The notes under the pieces were generated by a model that searched no databases, was not told where the DNA came from, and worked only from the letters and a program-made list of their open reading frames with translations. From positions 3,224,001-3,288,000 of the forward strand of contig NZ_CP084550.1 in the NCBI RefSeq assembly GCF_021800405.1: DNA of 64,000 bases. The letters are read 5' to 3'. Below are positions 8,512 to 19,341 of the stretch, one piece after another. The stretch comes from Arthrobacter sp. FW306-07-I (GTDB taxonomy: Bacteria; Actinomycetota; Actinomycetes; Actinomycetales; Micrococcaceae). Position 1 is the stretch's first letter. Every line of letters begins with the position of its first letter. The translations under genes were made by a program, and so were the position numbers.

Positions 8512-8997
8512 ATGACGGAGCACTTTGATGGCCAGGAAGCATGGGCTGCAGCCCTGCGCGCCCATGGCCGCAGGGTGACCAAGCAGCGGCTCGCTGTACT
8601 CGCCGCCGTCGAACGCCACCCGCATTCCCCTGCCGAAAGCATCCTTGCCGCCGCCCGCGCCGAGCTCCCCGAACTGACGGCCCAGTCCGTCTATGTGGTC
8701 CTCGGCGACCTGACGGACCTGCACATGCTGCGCCGTTTTGAGCCGCCGCACTCCCCCGCCCTGTACGAAACGCGTGTGGGCGACAACCACCACCACGCCA
8801 TCTGCATCAGCTGCGGGCGCGTGGAGGACGTGGACTGCGCCGTCGGCCACGCCCCGTGCCTCACCCCGCACTGGAACCCGGACGCCAAGCCGATGACCAT
8901 CCAGATCGCCGACGTCATGTACCAGGGCATCTGCCAGGAGTGCCAGCAGGCCCAGCAACTTCCTCCCCACAGTCCCTCGCAAGAAAAAGAGAAATAG
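8512..8997 (+). CDS. Fur-family repressor (CatR/FurA-like)
   Basis: 161 residues: an N-terminal winged helix ([20 protein letters not shown]) and a C-terminal metal-binding dimer domain with [10 protein letters not shown] and a second CQEC pair, the structural zinc site of the family. Its stop codon is seven bases before katA, and both lie behind a palindromic operator. By analogy with Streptomyces CatR and mycobacterial FurA, it probably represses katA and itself until peroxide or metal loss releases it. The ribosome site is GGAG. Confidence 0.92.
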   Translation: MTEHFDGQEAWAAALRAHGRRVTKQRLAVLAAVERHPHSPAESILAAARAELPELTAQSVYVVLGDLTDLHMLRRFEPPHSPALYETRVGDNHHHAICISCGRVEDVDCAVGHAPCLTPHWNPDAKPMTIQIADVMYQGICQECQQAQQLPPHSPSQEKEK

Positions 8998-9004
8998 GAG
9001 AACA

Positions 9005-10501
9005 ATGACTGCCGTTTCCACAACCCAGTCAGGCGCGCCGGTTACGTCCGACGCACACTCGAAGTCAGTTGGTGCCGATGGTGCCATCATCCTGACTGAC
9101 CACTACCTGGTGGAGAAGCTTGCCCAGTTCAACCGTGAGCGGGTTCCGGAGCGCGTAGTGCACGCCAAGGGCGGCGGTGCATTCGGCACGTTCAAGACCA
9201 CCGAGGACATCTCCAAGTACACCAAGGCTGCATTCCTGCAGCCGGGCGTCGAGACCGAGATGCTGATCCGCTTCTCCTCCGTTGCCGGCGAGAACGGCTC
9301 CCCGGACACCTGGCGCGACCCCCGCGGCTTCGCCGTGAAGTTCTACACCAGCGAGGGCAACTACGACCTCGTGGGCAACAACACCCCCGTCTTCTTCATC
9401 CGCGACGGCATCAAGTTCCCGGACTTCATCCACTCGCAGAAGCGCCTCCCGGGCACCCACCTGCGCGACGCCGACATGCAGTGGGATTTCTGGACCCTGT
9501 CGCCCGAGTCCGCACACCAGGTCACCTGGCTGATGGGTGACCGCGGCCTGCCCGCTTCCTGGCGTGAAATGCAGGGCTACGGCTCGCACACCTACCAGTG
9601 GATCAACGCGGAGGGCGAGCGTTTCTGGGTCAAGTACCACTTCAAGTCCAACCAGGGCGTGAACTCCATGAGCTCCGAGCAGGCCGAACAGCTTGCCGGC
9701 TCCGACGCGGACTTCTACATCCGCGACCTGTCCGAGAACATCGAAGCCGGCAACTTCCCCTCCTGGGACCTGCACGTCCAGGTCATGCCCTACGAGGACG
9801 CCAAGAGCTACCGCTTCAACCCGTTCGACCTGACCAAGGTGTGGCCGCACGCGGACTACCCGCTGATCAAGGTGGGCACCATGGAGCTGAACCGGAACCC
9901 GGAGAACTACTTCGCGCAGATCGAACAGGCCACCTTCGCGCCGTCGAACTTCGTGCCGGGCATCGCCGCTTCCCCGGACAAGATGCTGCAGGCCCGCATC
10001 TTCTCCTACGCGGACGCACACCGCTACCGCGTGGGCACCAACCACGCGCAGATCCCGGTGAACCAGCCCAAGAACCAGGTCAACAACTACAGCCAGGACG
10101 GCCAGGGACGCTTCCTGTTCAACGCTCCCTCCGTTCCGGTCTACGCGCCCAACACCTTCGGTGGTCCGGCTGCAGTTGAGCCGCAGAACACCGCCGGCGG
10201 CTGGGAGAACGACGGCGAGCTGACCCTGGCCGCGCACTCCCTCCACGCAGAGGACGGCGACTTCGTCCAGGCCGGCGCGCTGTACCGCGAGGTCTACAAC
10301 GAAGCCGAAAAGGCCCGCTTCCTGGAGACGATCACCGGCGCAGTAGGCGGCGTCAAGCGTTCCGACATCAAGGAACGCGCCATCCAGTACTGGACCAACG
10401 TCGACGCCGAACTGGGCGCCAAGCTGCGCGCCAACCTCGGCGCCGGGGCTGCCCCGTCGGCTCCGGCCTCGGATGCAGAGTCCGCCAACAAGATCGGCTG
10501 A
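9005..10501 (+). CDS. katA: Monofunctional heme catalase
   Basis: 498 residues, a small-subunit clade catalase. Key segments are [13 protein letters not shown] with the distal His, [11 protein letters not shown] with the distal Asn, and [12 protein letters not shown] with the proximal heme Tyr. It breaks down hydrogen peroxide in the cytoplasm. AGGAGAACA precedes the ATG, and the gene follows its regulator by seven bases, so the two are likely one transcript ended by the terminator at 10528. Confidence 0.97.
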   Translation: MTAVSTTQSGAPVTSDAHSKSVGADGAIILTDHYLVEKLAQFNRERVPERVVHAKGGGAFGTFKTTEDISKYTKAAFLQPGVETEMLIRFSSVAGENGSPDTWRDPRGFAVKFYTSEGNYDLVGNNTPVFFIRDGIKFPDFIHSQKRLPGTHLRDADMQWDFWTLSPESAHQVTWLMGDRGLPASWREMQGYGSHTYQWINAEGERFWVKYHFKSNQGVNSMSSEQAEQLAGSDADFYIRDLSENIEAGNFPSWDLHVQVMPYEDAKSYRFNPFDLTKVWPHADYPLIKVGTMELNRNPENYFAQIEQATFAPSNFVPGIAASPDKMLQARIFSYADAHRYRVGTNHAQIPVNQPKNQVNNYSQDGQGRFLFNAPSVPVYAPNTFGGPAAVEPQNTAGGWENDGELTLAAHSLHAEDGDFVQAGALYREVYNEAEKARFLETITGAVGGVKRSDIKERAIQYWTNVDAELGAKLRANLGAGAAPSAPASDAESANKIG

Positions 10502-10527
10502 CCAGGCTTCCTGCAGGCTTAACCGAA

Positions 10528-10568
10528 AGACCACCCCGCCACGGGTTCCGTGGCGGGGTGGTCTTTTT
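10528..10568 (+). terminator. Intrinsic terminator after katA
   Basis: Perfect 17-bp arms at 10528-10544 and 10548-10564 with a GTT loop, followed by TTTTT. Confidence 0.95.
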
Positions 10569-10612
10569 GCACATACGGTCCTGGTCCCCTGGCCTGCCCC
10601 GGGCGGCCCTCC

Positions 10613-10618
10613 TAGGCT
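10613..10618 (+). promoter_or_regulatory. -10 box placing the next gene on a leaderless mRNA (candidate)
   Basis: TAGGCT ends six bases before the ATG at 10625 and there is no Shine-Dalgarno sequence. Transcription starting about seven bases after the box would begin at the start codon. No good -35 box is seen. Confidence 0.45.
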
Positions 10619-10624
10619 CCGTTC

Positions 10625-11260
10625 ATGAACACAATTGCAGGCATTCCTACGGAAGCCTTCCGTTTCTATGCGGAGCTGGAAGAGAACAATAACCGCGATT
10701 GGTGGCTTGGCCACAAGGACGTGTACGACGCCGCGGTCAAGGAGCCACTGGAAGCACTTTTGGCGGTCCTGGAGCCGGAGTTTGGTCCGGCCAGGCTGTT
10801 CCGCCCGTACCGGGACGTCCGCTTTTCCCAGGACAAGTCACCCTACAAGACTGCCCAGGGCGCCTTCGCCACCCGGCAGGAAGGGGTGGGTTACTACCTG
10901 CAGGTCAGCGCCGACGGGCTGCTGGTAGGAGGGGGCTATCGCTCCCACACCCCCGCCCAGCTGGCCAGGTTCCGGGCGGCAGCGGACGCCCCGGGGAGTG
11001 GCGCCGCCCTGGAGGAGATCGTGGATGCGGTGGCGGCCGCCGGCTTTCTCATTGAAGGCGAGAAGCTCAAGACGGTGCCCCGCGGTTTCGGCCGGGACCA
11101 CCCACGGGCGGAGCTTCTCAAGCACAAGACCTTGTATACGGGAGTGGACCTGGGCCAGCCGGAGTGGCTTTCCACGGAAGGTGCCACGGACGAGATTGCC
11201 GCCAGGTGGCGGCAGCTGCGGCCGCTGGTCGAGTGGGTGGGGAAGTACGCGGCGCCCTGA
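10625..11260 (+). CDS. DUF2461 (TIGR02453) family protein
   Basis: 211 residues. The opening EAFRFYAELEENNNRDWW, then RLFRPYRDVRFSQDKSPYKT and a central GGGYR, match the DUF2461 family of unknown function, here at its usual length. No membrane segment or signal peptide is present. It stands alone between two strong terminators. The start lacks a ribosome site but has a -10-like hexamer at the leaderless distance. Confidence 0.88.
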   Translation: MNTIAGIPTEAFRFYAELEENNNRDWWLGHKDVYDAAVKEPLEALLAVLEPEFGPARLFRPYRDVRFSQDKSPYKTAQGAFATRQEGVGYYLQVSADGLLVGGGYRSHTPAQLARFRAAADAPGSGAALEEIVDAVAAAGFLIEGEKLKTVPRGFGRDHPRAELLKHKTLYTGVDLGQPEWLSTEGATDEIAARWRQLRPLVEWVGKYAAP

Positions 11261-11287
11261 ATTTGCAAAGTTGCAGGCTGGAAAAGC

Positions 11288-11321
11288 AACTGCCCGCCCG
11301 GCACAGGCCGGGCGGGCAGTT
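11288..11321. terminator. Bidirectional intrinsic terminator
   Basis: AACTGCCCGCCCGGC (11288-11302) pairs perfectly with 11307-11321 around an ACAG loop. It separates the DUF2461 gene from the convergent permease gene. AA/TT at the stem base gives only short T-runs. Confidence 0.8.
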
Positions 11322-11365
11322 GGACAGCTGGTGATGCGCCGGCCGTCGGGCGGATTCGAGGGCCG

Positions 11366-12928
11366 TCAGGTGCGGCTCAGCTCGTCCTCGTCATCAGCTT
11401 CAGCGGCCGCGAGGGCAGCGGTGCTGGAAATGCCATTGACCGTCGCGTTGGCTTCGGCGAAGCGCTCGTTGAGCCGCGAGTGGCGCTGGCCGTAGGCGAA
11501 GTAGATCGCCAGGCCCAGGACCAGCCAGAACGCGAAGAAGATCCAGGTCTCCACGGCCAGGTTGGTCATCAGGTACAGGCAGAGCAGGGCTGAGACCACC
11601 GGGAGCACCTTGCCGAACGGGACGCGGAAGGCGGGCTTCAGGTCCGGGCGCTTCTTGCGCAGCACCAGGATGCCCAGGCTGACCACCACGAACGCGGACA
11701 GCGTGCCGATGTTGATCATTTCCTCGAGCAGGTCCACGTTGGTGAGGCCTGCCACCAGGGCAACCGCGGTGCCGCAGATGATCTGGAGGCGGACCGGCGT
11801 GGCGCGCTTGTCGCTGGTCTTGGAGAGTGCCCGCGGCAGGAGGCCGTCGCGGCTCATGGCCAGCACCACGCGTGACAGGCCCATGAGGAGCACCATGATC
11901 ACGGTGGTCAGGCCCACCAGGGAACCGAAGGCGATGACCTTGGCGGCGGAGGTGTCGCCCACCGCTTCGAACGCGGTGGTGAGGGTGGGGCTTTTGGCTT
12001 CGGCCAGCTGCGTGTAGGACACCATGCCGGTCAGGGCCAGGGAGACCAGGATGTAGAGCAGCGTCACCAGGGCCAGGCCGCCGAAGATGCCGCGGGGCAG
12101 GGTCTTCTGCGGGTTCTTCACTTCCTCGGCGGAGGTGGCCACCACATCGAAGCCGATGAAGGCGAAGAACACCAGGGCGGCGCCGGCAAAGATGCCCGCG
12201 GTGCCGTACTGGGCAGGGGCAGCGCCCGTCAGGAAGCCGAAGAACGACTGCTTCAGGACGTCCGCCGCACCGGTGCCCGCAGTGGGCTCGGCAGCGGGAA
12301 CGAACGGGGCGTAGTTTTCGAACTTCACGTAGGTGAAGCCCACCACGATCACGAACAGCACCACGGCGATCTTGATCAGCGTGAAGATGTTGCCCACCCG
12401 AGCGGAGAGCTTAGTGCCCAGCACCAGCAGCACGGTGAAGATGGCAACGATCAGGAAAGCGCCCCAGTAGAGGTCCACGCCGCCCAGCGAAATGGCCGGG
12501 GGAATGTCCAGGCCGGTGAGGGCAAACACCTTGCTGAGGTAGATGCCCCAGTATTTGGCGATCACGGCCGCGGCCGTGAACAGCTCCAGGATCAGATTCC
12601 AACCGATGATCCAGGCAAGAAGTTCGCCCATGGTGGCGTAGGTGAAGACATAGGCCGAACCCGCCACGGGGATGGCGGTGGCGAACTCGGCGTAGCACAT
12701 GATGGCCAGCGCGCAGGTGACGGCCGCGATGGCGAAGGAGAGCGTCACGGCGGGACCGGCAAAGTTTGCGGCGGCCTTGGCGCCGACCGAGAAGATACCG
12801 GCGCCAACAGCAACGGCGACGCCCATGATCATGAGGTCCCAGGTGCTGAGGGAACGCTTAAGCTTGCGTCCGGGCTCATCGGCGTCGGCGATCGACTGCT
12901 CGATGGATTTTGTCCGCAGAAGGTTCAT
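11366..12928 (-). CDS. APC-superfamily cationic amino-acid permease
   Basis: 520 residues with about twelve membrane segments, resembling the CAT/YfnA-type group. LMIMGVAVAVGAGIFSVGA near residue 33-50 is the substrate-site helix of APC carriers, and FFAFIGFDVVATSAEEVKNP is the helix-6 region. It should import an amino acid with protons; the substrate is not visible from sequence. The C-terminal tail is hydrophilic (EADDEDELSRT). It is a single-gene unit. Confidence 0.9.
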   Translation of the reverse strand: MNLLRTKSIEQSIADADEPGRKLKRSLSTWDLMIMGVAVAVGAGIFSVGAKAAANFAGPAVTLSFAIAAVTCALAIMCYAEFATAIPVAGSAYVFTYATMGELLAWIIGWNLILELFTAAAVIAKYWGIYLSKVFALTGLDIPPAISLGGVDLYWGAFLIVAIFTVLLVLGTKLSARVGNIFTLIKIAVVLFVIVVGFTYVKFENYAPFVPAAEPTAGTGAADVLKQSFFGFLTGAAPAQYGTAGIFAGAALVFFAFIGFDVVATSAEEVKNPQKTLPRGIFGGLALVTLLYILVSLALTGMVSYTQLAEAKSPTLTTAFEAVGDTSAAKVIAFGSLVGLTTVIMVLLMGLSRVVLAMSRDGLLPRALSKTSDKRATPVRLQIICGTAVALVAGLTNVDLLEEMINIGTLSAFVVVSLGILVLRKKRPDLKPAFRVPFGKVLPVVSALLCLYLMTNLAVETWIFFAFWLVLGLAIYFAYGQRHSRLNERFAEANATVNGISSTAALAAAEADDEDELSRT

Positions 12929-13051
12929 AAGGGGTCACAATCCTGGTTTGTGATGGAAACAGACCTATCAACGATAGTGTCCATCCACTGGACGGTCCCA
13001 ATCGTCCCGAATAGTGAGACGCCCTAATGACCGAATAATGTTCTGCCAACG

Positions 13052-13085
13052 CACTGGGGGCCCTCCCAAAGGAGAGCCCCCAGTG
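13052..13085 (-). terminator. Terminator of the aldehyde dehydrogenase-DUF779 operon
   Basis: In the minus-strand transcript the two 15-base arms pair fully, with one G-U wobble. In the plus direction the same position is a C-A mismatch, so the hairpin is oriented for the operon ending at 13102. Confidence 0.75.
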
Positions 13086-13101
13086 GCGGCGGATCGAACT
13101 T

Positions 13102-13509
13102 CTAGGCGGGCCAGTCCATCAGCGTGGACCGGATCAGGAAACGTTTACCCTCAGGGGCTTCAACGGAAAAGCCGCTCCCCCTGCCTGGCACAACATCGAC
13201 GCTAAGGTGGGTGTGGCTCCAGTAGTTGAACTGTTCGCGCGACATCCAGAACTCAAGCGGTTGGGGCTGCAGCCCGTCGGACAGGTCGAACAGTCCCAGG
13301 AGGATGTCGGACTCCCCTGTGATGAAGTCACCTGCCGGGTAGCACATGGGAGCGGACCCGTCGCAGCAGCCGCCGGACTGATGGAACATGAGCGGGCCAT
13401 GCCGGTCCCACAGCATGCGCAGCAGGTCCACGGCCGCGGGCGTGAGCGCCACCCGGGAAAAGTCTTCCCCGGGCAGCGTCACGGCGGCATCGAGCCTGGT
13501 CGAAGCCAT
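13102..13509 (-). CDS. DUF779 protein, partner of aldehyde dehydrogenase
   Basis: 135 residues. FHQSGGCCDGSAPMC near residues 42-57 has a CC pair plus a third Cys, the DUF779 hallmark, and HLSVDVVPGRGSGFS closes the domain. DUF779 genes are regularly found next to acetaldehyde-type dehydrogenases, as here with a three-base gap. The cysteine cluster suggests metal or redox chemistry but no activity is established. Confidence 0.9.
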   Translation of the reverse strand: MASTRLDAAVTLPGEDFSRVALTPAAVDLLRMLWDRHGPLMFHQSGGCCDGSAPMCYPAGDFITGESDILLGLFDLSDGLQPQPLEFWMSREQFNYWSHTHLSVDVVPGRGSGFSVEAPEGKRFLIRSTLMDWPA

Positions 13510-13512
13510 GGC

Positions 13513-15036
<1,524 letters not shown>

Positions 15037-15158
15037 GTGCTTAGCTCCTTTGCTGTGCAGAAGGCTGGCCCACCAGGGCGCCCGCCGATGGACCCAGCGT
15101 AGGAGGGGAAAGGTTGCAGCAAGGTTGCACGGGTGGGTTGCGGATCACAACCGCGGGC

Positions 15159-15191
15159 TGAGCTTGTCGGAACCTGGTGTCCACAAGCTCA
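15159..15191. repeat. Intergenic palindrome, family PAL4, downstream of the GAF regulator
   Basis: TGAGCTTGT (15159-15167) pairs with ACAAGCTCA (15183-15191). AGCTTGTC...GAACC is shared with the copy at 495-539. It follows the regulator gene and lies upstream of the aldehyde dehydrogenase. No T-tract. Confidence 0.55.
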
Positions 15192-15206
15192 ACCACCTAC
15201 TGGCTG

Positions 15207-16568
15207 TCAGGCACGGAGCTCGGCTTCCAGCCGTTCCAGGTCGGCGACGACGGCGGCGCGCTTGGGTGAGCGCGGCGGCAGGAGGCGAAGCGCAGCCCGG
15301 CGGATACCGACGTCGTCCCTTGCTTCGGGCAGCGCGGCGAACTTGAGCAGGGACTCGGCGCTGCCGTCCGTGAGGACAGCTTCCCGGAGCAGGGACGAGA
15401 CCCTGTTCCTCAAGTCCACAATGCCGGGCGCTTCTGAGCGCGGAAGCACCTCGCCACGGTAGATCTCCAGGGCAATCCGGTGCGCACCGCGCTGCAGGCA
15501 GCTGAGCACCTGGCCCGTGTCCGGCACCAGGTCCAGCGGGAGCCGGTACGGGCGTGAGCCGGGAACGGCCTCCGGGCTCAGCTCCTGGAGGATCTTCCGG
15601 AGGCGGACCATCTCGGCCCTGAGCGTAATGGTGGAACCCTCCCCTGGATACAGCAGCGAGCCGAGTTCCTCGGCGCTGAGCCCTTCCGGGTGTGTGCTGA
15701 GCAGGGCAAGGATCTCGCTGTGCCGGGCGGACAGGGAAACCGTCCGGCCGGCCAGGCTGAGCAGCGCCTGGTCGCGGCCCAGCAGTTGGAGGCTGTTGCG
15801 GTAGAGGCTGCCTTCCTTGGCACCTGGGGCCTGCCTGCTTCCGGAAGCCGTGGGCCGCCGTCGTACAGCTTTCCTGGCCAGCTCCGCGGCATGCTGCAGG
15901 CGCTCCACGCGCAGCTGCGCCTGGGCGGCGGCCACCGTGGCCTCCACCAGCGAGAGCGTGTGCGGGGCCACCGCGGTGTCCGTGCCGGTGATGTCCACGA
16001 CGCCGAGCAGGGCGCCGGAGTCGGGGTCATGGAAGGGGACGGCTGTGCAGCTCCAGGGATGCACGGCGCGCTGGTAGTGCTCCGCTCCGGCGATCTGGAT
16101 CCCCCTGCCCAGGGCAAGGGCGGTGCCGGGCGCGCTGGTGCCGACGCTTGCCTCGGACCAGTCCGCGCCGGGAACGAACATCATGCCTTCGGCGCGGCGC
16201 TGGAGGGTGGGGTCGCCGTCCACCCACAGCAGCCTGCCCACCTCGTCGCCCACAGCCACCAGGAGGCCGCTGTCATGGCTCGGCTGGACCAGGAGTTTGT
16301 TGATGACCGGCATGATGGCGGCCAAGGGGTGCTGCCGGCGGTAGTCGTCCAGCTCGTCCCAATCGAAGGCCAAGCGGGCGGCCACGTTGTCAGGATTGGC
16401 CTTGAAGCGTGCAGACCGCTGCCAGGACTCGCGGATGAGTTTGCGCAGGCCCGGAATTTCGGGCGTGGCGTCGCCCCGGCCCGGATGCTGTGGAGCCAGG
16501 TCAGCCAGGCGCTCATGTCCCGCCAGCGCGGCGCGCTGGAGCGGTTCAGGGTGGAGCAGGTTCGTCAT
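15207..16568 (-). CDS. GAF-domain transcriptional regulator of the adjacent dehydrogenase (AcoR-like N-terminus, wHTH C-terminus)
   Basis: 453 residues. The N-terminal half (about 60-210) is the GAF-type sensor seen in AcoR-like activators, including the GTSAPGTALALG segment. The typical sigma54 AAA+ domain is missing. Residues ~265-345 instead form a winged helix (LSARHSEILALLSTHPEGLS...LRAEMVRLRKIL), a layout common in actinobacterial homologues. The start at 16568 has GGGAG upstream; an in-frame start 51 bases earlier lacks one. It probably senses an aldehyde, acetoin or alcohol signal and activates the downstream operon. Confidence 0.82.
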   Translation of the reverse strand: MTNLLHPEPLQRAALAGHERLADLAPQHPGRGDATPEIPGLRKLIRESWQRSARFKANPDNVAARLAFDWDELDDYRRQHPLAAIMPVINKLLVQPSHDSGLLVAVGDEVGRLLWVDGDPTLQRRAEGMMFVPGADWSEASVGTSAPGTALALGRGIQIAGAEHYQRAVHPWSCTAVPFHDPDSGALLGVVDITGTDTAVAPHTLSLVEATVAAAQAQLRVERLQHAAELARKAVRRRPTASGSRQAPGAKEGSLYRNSLQLLGRDQALLSLAGRTVSLSARHSEILALLSTHPEGLSAEELGSLLYPGEGSTITLRAEMVRLRKILQELSPEAVPGSRPYRLPLDLVPDTGQVLSCLQRGAHRIALEIYRGEVLPRSEAPGIVDLRNRVSSLLREAVLTDGSAESLLKFAALPEARDDVGIRRAALRLLPPRSPKRAAVVADLERLEAELRA

Positions 16569-16722
16569 CGAACTCCCGGTCCAGAGTTTTGCCCAGCGCT
16601 TGAGGCTGGAGGTGGCCAAGCCAGCATAGCCGCACCAGAACTGCGTGTCATGGGTGCCGGTGTACTGGGTGTATCCGGACCAGATCCCTCAGCGCCTCCG
16701 CTCCCGCCGCCGCGACCCCCGG

Positions 16723-18153
16723 TCAGCTGCGGGAGATGCGGATCATGTCCTCACGCGGCACAACCTTGATGCGTTCGCGCACCACGTGGTTCAGTTCCTC
16801 CGGGCCGGTCCAGGCTGCGCCCAGGCCTGCCTCGTGCGCATCGAGCTTGTTCCACCCTTCCCAGGTGGTGTATTCGATGCCGCGTTCCTCAAGAAGATCG
16901 ATGATGGCCTGTGGATCGGGATTTTTCGCCGCGGGCAGGTTCAGACGGTCCTCCAGGAGGAAGCCGATGGTCTCCAGCGCGTCACCCTTGGTGTGCCCGA
17001 TCAGCCCCACGGGACCGCGCTTGATCCAGCCCGTGGTGTAAACGCCGGGAACGGGGTTGCCGTCGGCGTCCAGGACGCGCCCGCCCTCGTTGGGGATGAC
17101 GCCGCGCTTGGCGTCATACTCCAGTTCGTCCAGGGCCGAGCCGTGGTAGCCGATGGCACGGTAGACGGCCTGGACGGGGTACTCGACGTACTCCCCCGTC
17201 CCCTTGGCGTTCCCTGTCCCGTCCAGCTGCATGCGCTCAAACTTGATGCCGCCCACCTTGCCCGTGCCGTCGTCGAGCACTTCAACGGGGTTGTGCAGGA
17301 AGTGCAGGTGCAGCCGGCGGGAGGAGGGGTTCTCGGACTCCGCATGCTCCTCCACCAGCCAGTTGGTGAGGGTGTTCACCATGGTCTTCACCTGGTTGTT
17401 GGTGCGGATGGCCTCGTCCGAGGCCTCGTCGAACTCGAAGTCCTCCGGGTACAGGACGATGTCGACGTCGTTCATGTGGCTGAGCTCGCGCAGCTCCAGC
17501 GGGGTGAACTTGACCTGCGCGGGGCCGCGCCGGCCGAAGACGTGGACGTCGGTGACGGGCGAGGCCTTCAAACCGGCATAGACGTTGTCCGGGATCTCGG
17601 TGCTGAGCAGCTCCTCGGGGTGCTTGACCAGCATGCGGGCAACGTCCAAGGCCACGTTCCCGTTGCCGATAACGGCGATTTCCCTGGCCTCCAGCGGCCA
17701 CTCGCGGGGGACGTCGGGGTGGCCGTCGTACCAGGAAACAAAGTCCGCACCGCCGAAGGAACCCTGCAGATTAACGCCCGGAATGTCCAGGTCCGCATCC
17801 TTGACGGCACCCGTGGAGAAGATGACGGCGTCGTAGAAGGCGCGGAAATCGTGCAGCGTGAGGTCCCGGCCGTAGGTGACGTTCCCAAGGAAGCGGATGT
17901 CGCCACGGTCCAGGACCTTGTGCAGCGCGTTCACGATGCCCTTGATGCGGGGGTGGTCCGGGGCCACACCGTACCTGATCAGGCCGTAAGGCGCCGGGTA
18001 GGCCTCAAAAAGGTCGATGCTGACCTGGAAGTCGCCGTCCTTCACGCCGCTGGACTTCGTGAGGATGTCCGCAGCGTAGACTCCTGCCGGTCCCGCGCCG
18101 ATGATGGCAACGCGGAGGGGACGGTTGGACGGGGTTTCGCTGTGGTTGGACAC
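16723..18153 (-). CDS. fprA: Ferredoxin-NADP+ reductase, FprA type (copy 1)
   Basis: 476 residues from the GTG at 18153, which follows AGAAGGG at a good distance and lines up with the start of the second copy at 33490. VAIIGAGPAGVYAADIL is the FAD-binding Rossmann motif, IAVIGNGNVALDVAR the NADP motif, and GWIKRGPVGLIGHTKGDA the conserved C-terminal segment. The enzyme moves electrons between NADPH and ferredoxin. It is a close paralogue of the protein at 32024-33490. Its own neighbours give no pathway hint. Confidence 0.92.
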   Translation of the reverse strand: MSNHSETPSNRPLRVAIIGAGPAGVYAADILTKSSGVKDGDFQVSIDLFEAYPAPYGLIRYGVAPDHPRIKGIVNALHKVLDRGDIRFLGNVTYGRDLTLHDFRAFYDAVIFSTGAVKDADLDIPGVNLQGSFGGADFVSWYDGHPDVPREWPLEAREIAVIGNGNVALDVARMLVKHPEELLSTEIPDNVYAGLKASPVTDVHVFGRRGPAQVKFTPLELRELSHMNDVDIVLYPEDFEFDEASDEAIRTNNQVKTMVNTLTNWLVEEHAESENPSSRRLHLHFLHNPVEVLDDGTGKVGGIKFERMQLDGTGNAKGTGEYVEYPVQAVYRAIGYHGSALDELEYDAKRGVIPNEGGRVLDADGNPVPGVYTTGWIKRGPVGLIGHTKGDALETIGFLLEDRLNLPAAKNPDPQAIIDLLEERGIEYTTWEGWNKLDAHEAGLGAAWTGPEELNHVVRERIKVVPREDMIRISRS

Positions 18154-18227
18154 CGGGAGCCCTTCTGACTGGTCCTGCTCATGATCCATGAGGGTGCGCA
18201 GCACGGTGCAGCGCACAGTCCCCCATT

Positions 18228-19250
18228 CTAGTTGGCGGCCAGCGGCACAACCTTGCCTTCGCGGTACAGCAGCGCGCGCAGTTCGGCTTCCGCGGAATCC
18301 AGCCGTTTCGGGTCGATGGTTTCACCGTCGTGGTAGTGGTCCACCACCCGGGGATCCACGTAGCTCTTCCGCGCGATGGACGGGGTGTTGCCCAGCGTCT
18401 GCGCGGCGTCATACATGGCCCGGCTGATGGCCCGCTTCCGCTTGGCGGCAGTGCGCTGGACACCGGTGCGGGCCAGGCTTTCCGCTGCTGCCACCGTTCC
18501 GCGCAGGGTCCGGAAGTCCTTGGCCGTAAAGTCGGAGCCGGTGCGCTCCTTTACGTAGGCGTTGATGTCGGCGCTTGTGACCGGGCGCCACACCCTGCCC
18601 TCCTTGTAGGCCAGGAGCCGGGCGTTGGGACCGCGCCGCTTGAGCAGGCGCAGCAGGACGGCGAGGTCCGGATCGCGGATTTCCGACTCCCAGTCCTTGC
18701 CGCTTTTGGCCGGGAAGCGCAGTATGATCCGGTCTTTTCGCACCTGGACATGGGCGCACAGCAGGGTGGCAAGGCCGCGGCTGCCGTTCTCGTTCGTGTA
18801 CCGCTCAGACCCCACCCGCAGTGACCCGCTGTCCAGCATCCGGAAGGCGCCGGCCAGGACGCGTTCGCGGGTGAAGCCGTCGCTGCGCAGGTCTATGGTG
18901 ACGCGCCGCCGGGCTGCGGGAAGCGATTCGGCCAACTGGAGCGACCGGTCGAACTTCACCCTGTCCTTACGCTCGCGCCACTCCGGATGGTAGATGTACT
19001 GGCGGCGGCCCACCCCGTCCACCCCGGTGGCCTGGATGTGGCCGTTCTCAAACGGGGCGATCCAGACGTCGGTCCATGCCGGCGGGATGCCGATGCTTTC
19101 CAGCCGGTCGCGGATCGGGCCGGGTGGAAGCGTGGAGCCGTCCAGGTCACGGTAACTGAACCCCTTGCCGGCGGCCACCCTGCGGTAGCCACGGCCCGAG
19201 GCATTGCTGCGCCGGAGCCTCATGGGGCGGGCTTCGGCAAAGGCGCACAT
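18228..19250 (-). CDS. DNA topoisomerase IB
   Basis: 340 residues of the poxvirus/bacterial type. The catalytic region carries KDFRTLRGT with an active-site Arg and ARKSYVDP with the Tyr that links to the DNA 3' phosphate. The N-terminal beta domain has GRRQYIYHPEWRERKD. These enzymes relax supercoils without ATP and are accessory in bacteria. A second possible start is at 19223 (MRLRRSN); neither has a clear ribosome site. It diverges from rarD. Confidence 0.93.
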   Translation of the reverse strand: MCAFAEARPMRLRRSNASGRGYRRVAAGKGFSYRDLDGSTLPPGPIRDRLESIGIPPAWTDVWIAPFENGHIQATGVDGVGRRQYIYHPEWRERKDRVKFDRSLQLAESLPAARRRVTIDLRSDGFTRERVLAGAFRMLDSGSLRVGSERYTNENGSRGLATLLCAHVQVRKDRIILRFPAKSGKDWESEIRDPDLAVLLRLLKRRGPNARLLAYKEGRVWRPVTSADINAYVKERTGSDFTAKDFRTLRGTVAAAESLARTGVQRTAAKRKRAISRAMYDAAQTLGNTPSIARKSYVDPRVVDHYHDGETIDPKRLDSAEAELRALLYREGKVVPLAAN

Positions 19251-19341
19251 GTCATGAAAGCAAGCCTACTGACTATTTTCCGGATTGCCGCCTGCCTGCT
19301 GGAATACCCGCCCGCCGGATGCTGTTATTGAGAGCGTGCCC

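Noticed and set aside
16645..18168. A 507-codon plus-strand frame antisense to fprA, and similar ones at 32114-33487, 40887-42167 and 43923-45626
   Set aside because: All mirror well-supported enzymes with clear cofactor or metal motifs; their translations show no recognisable family.
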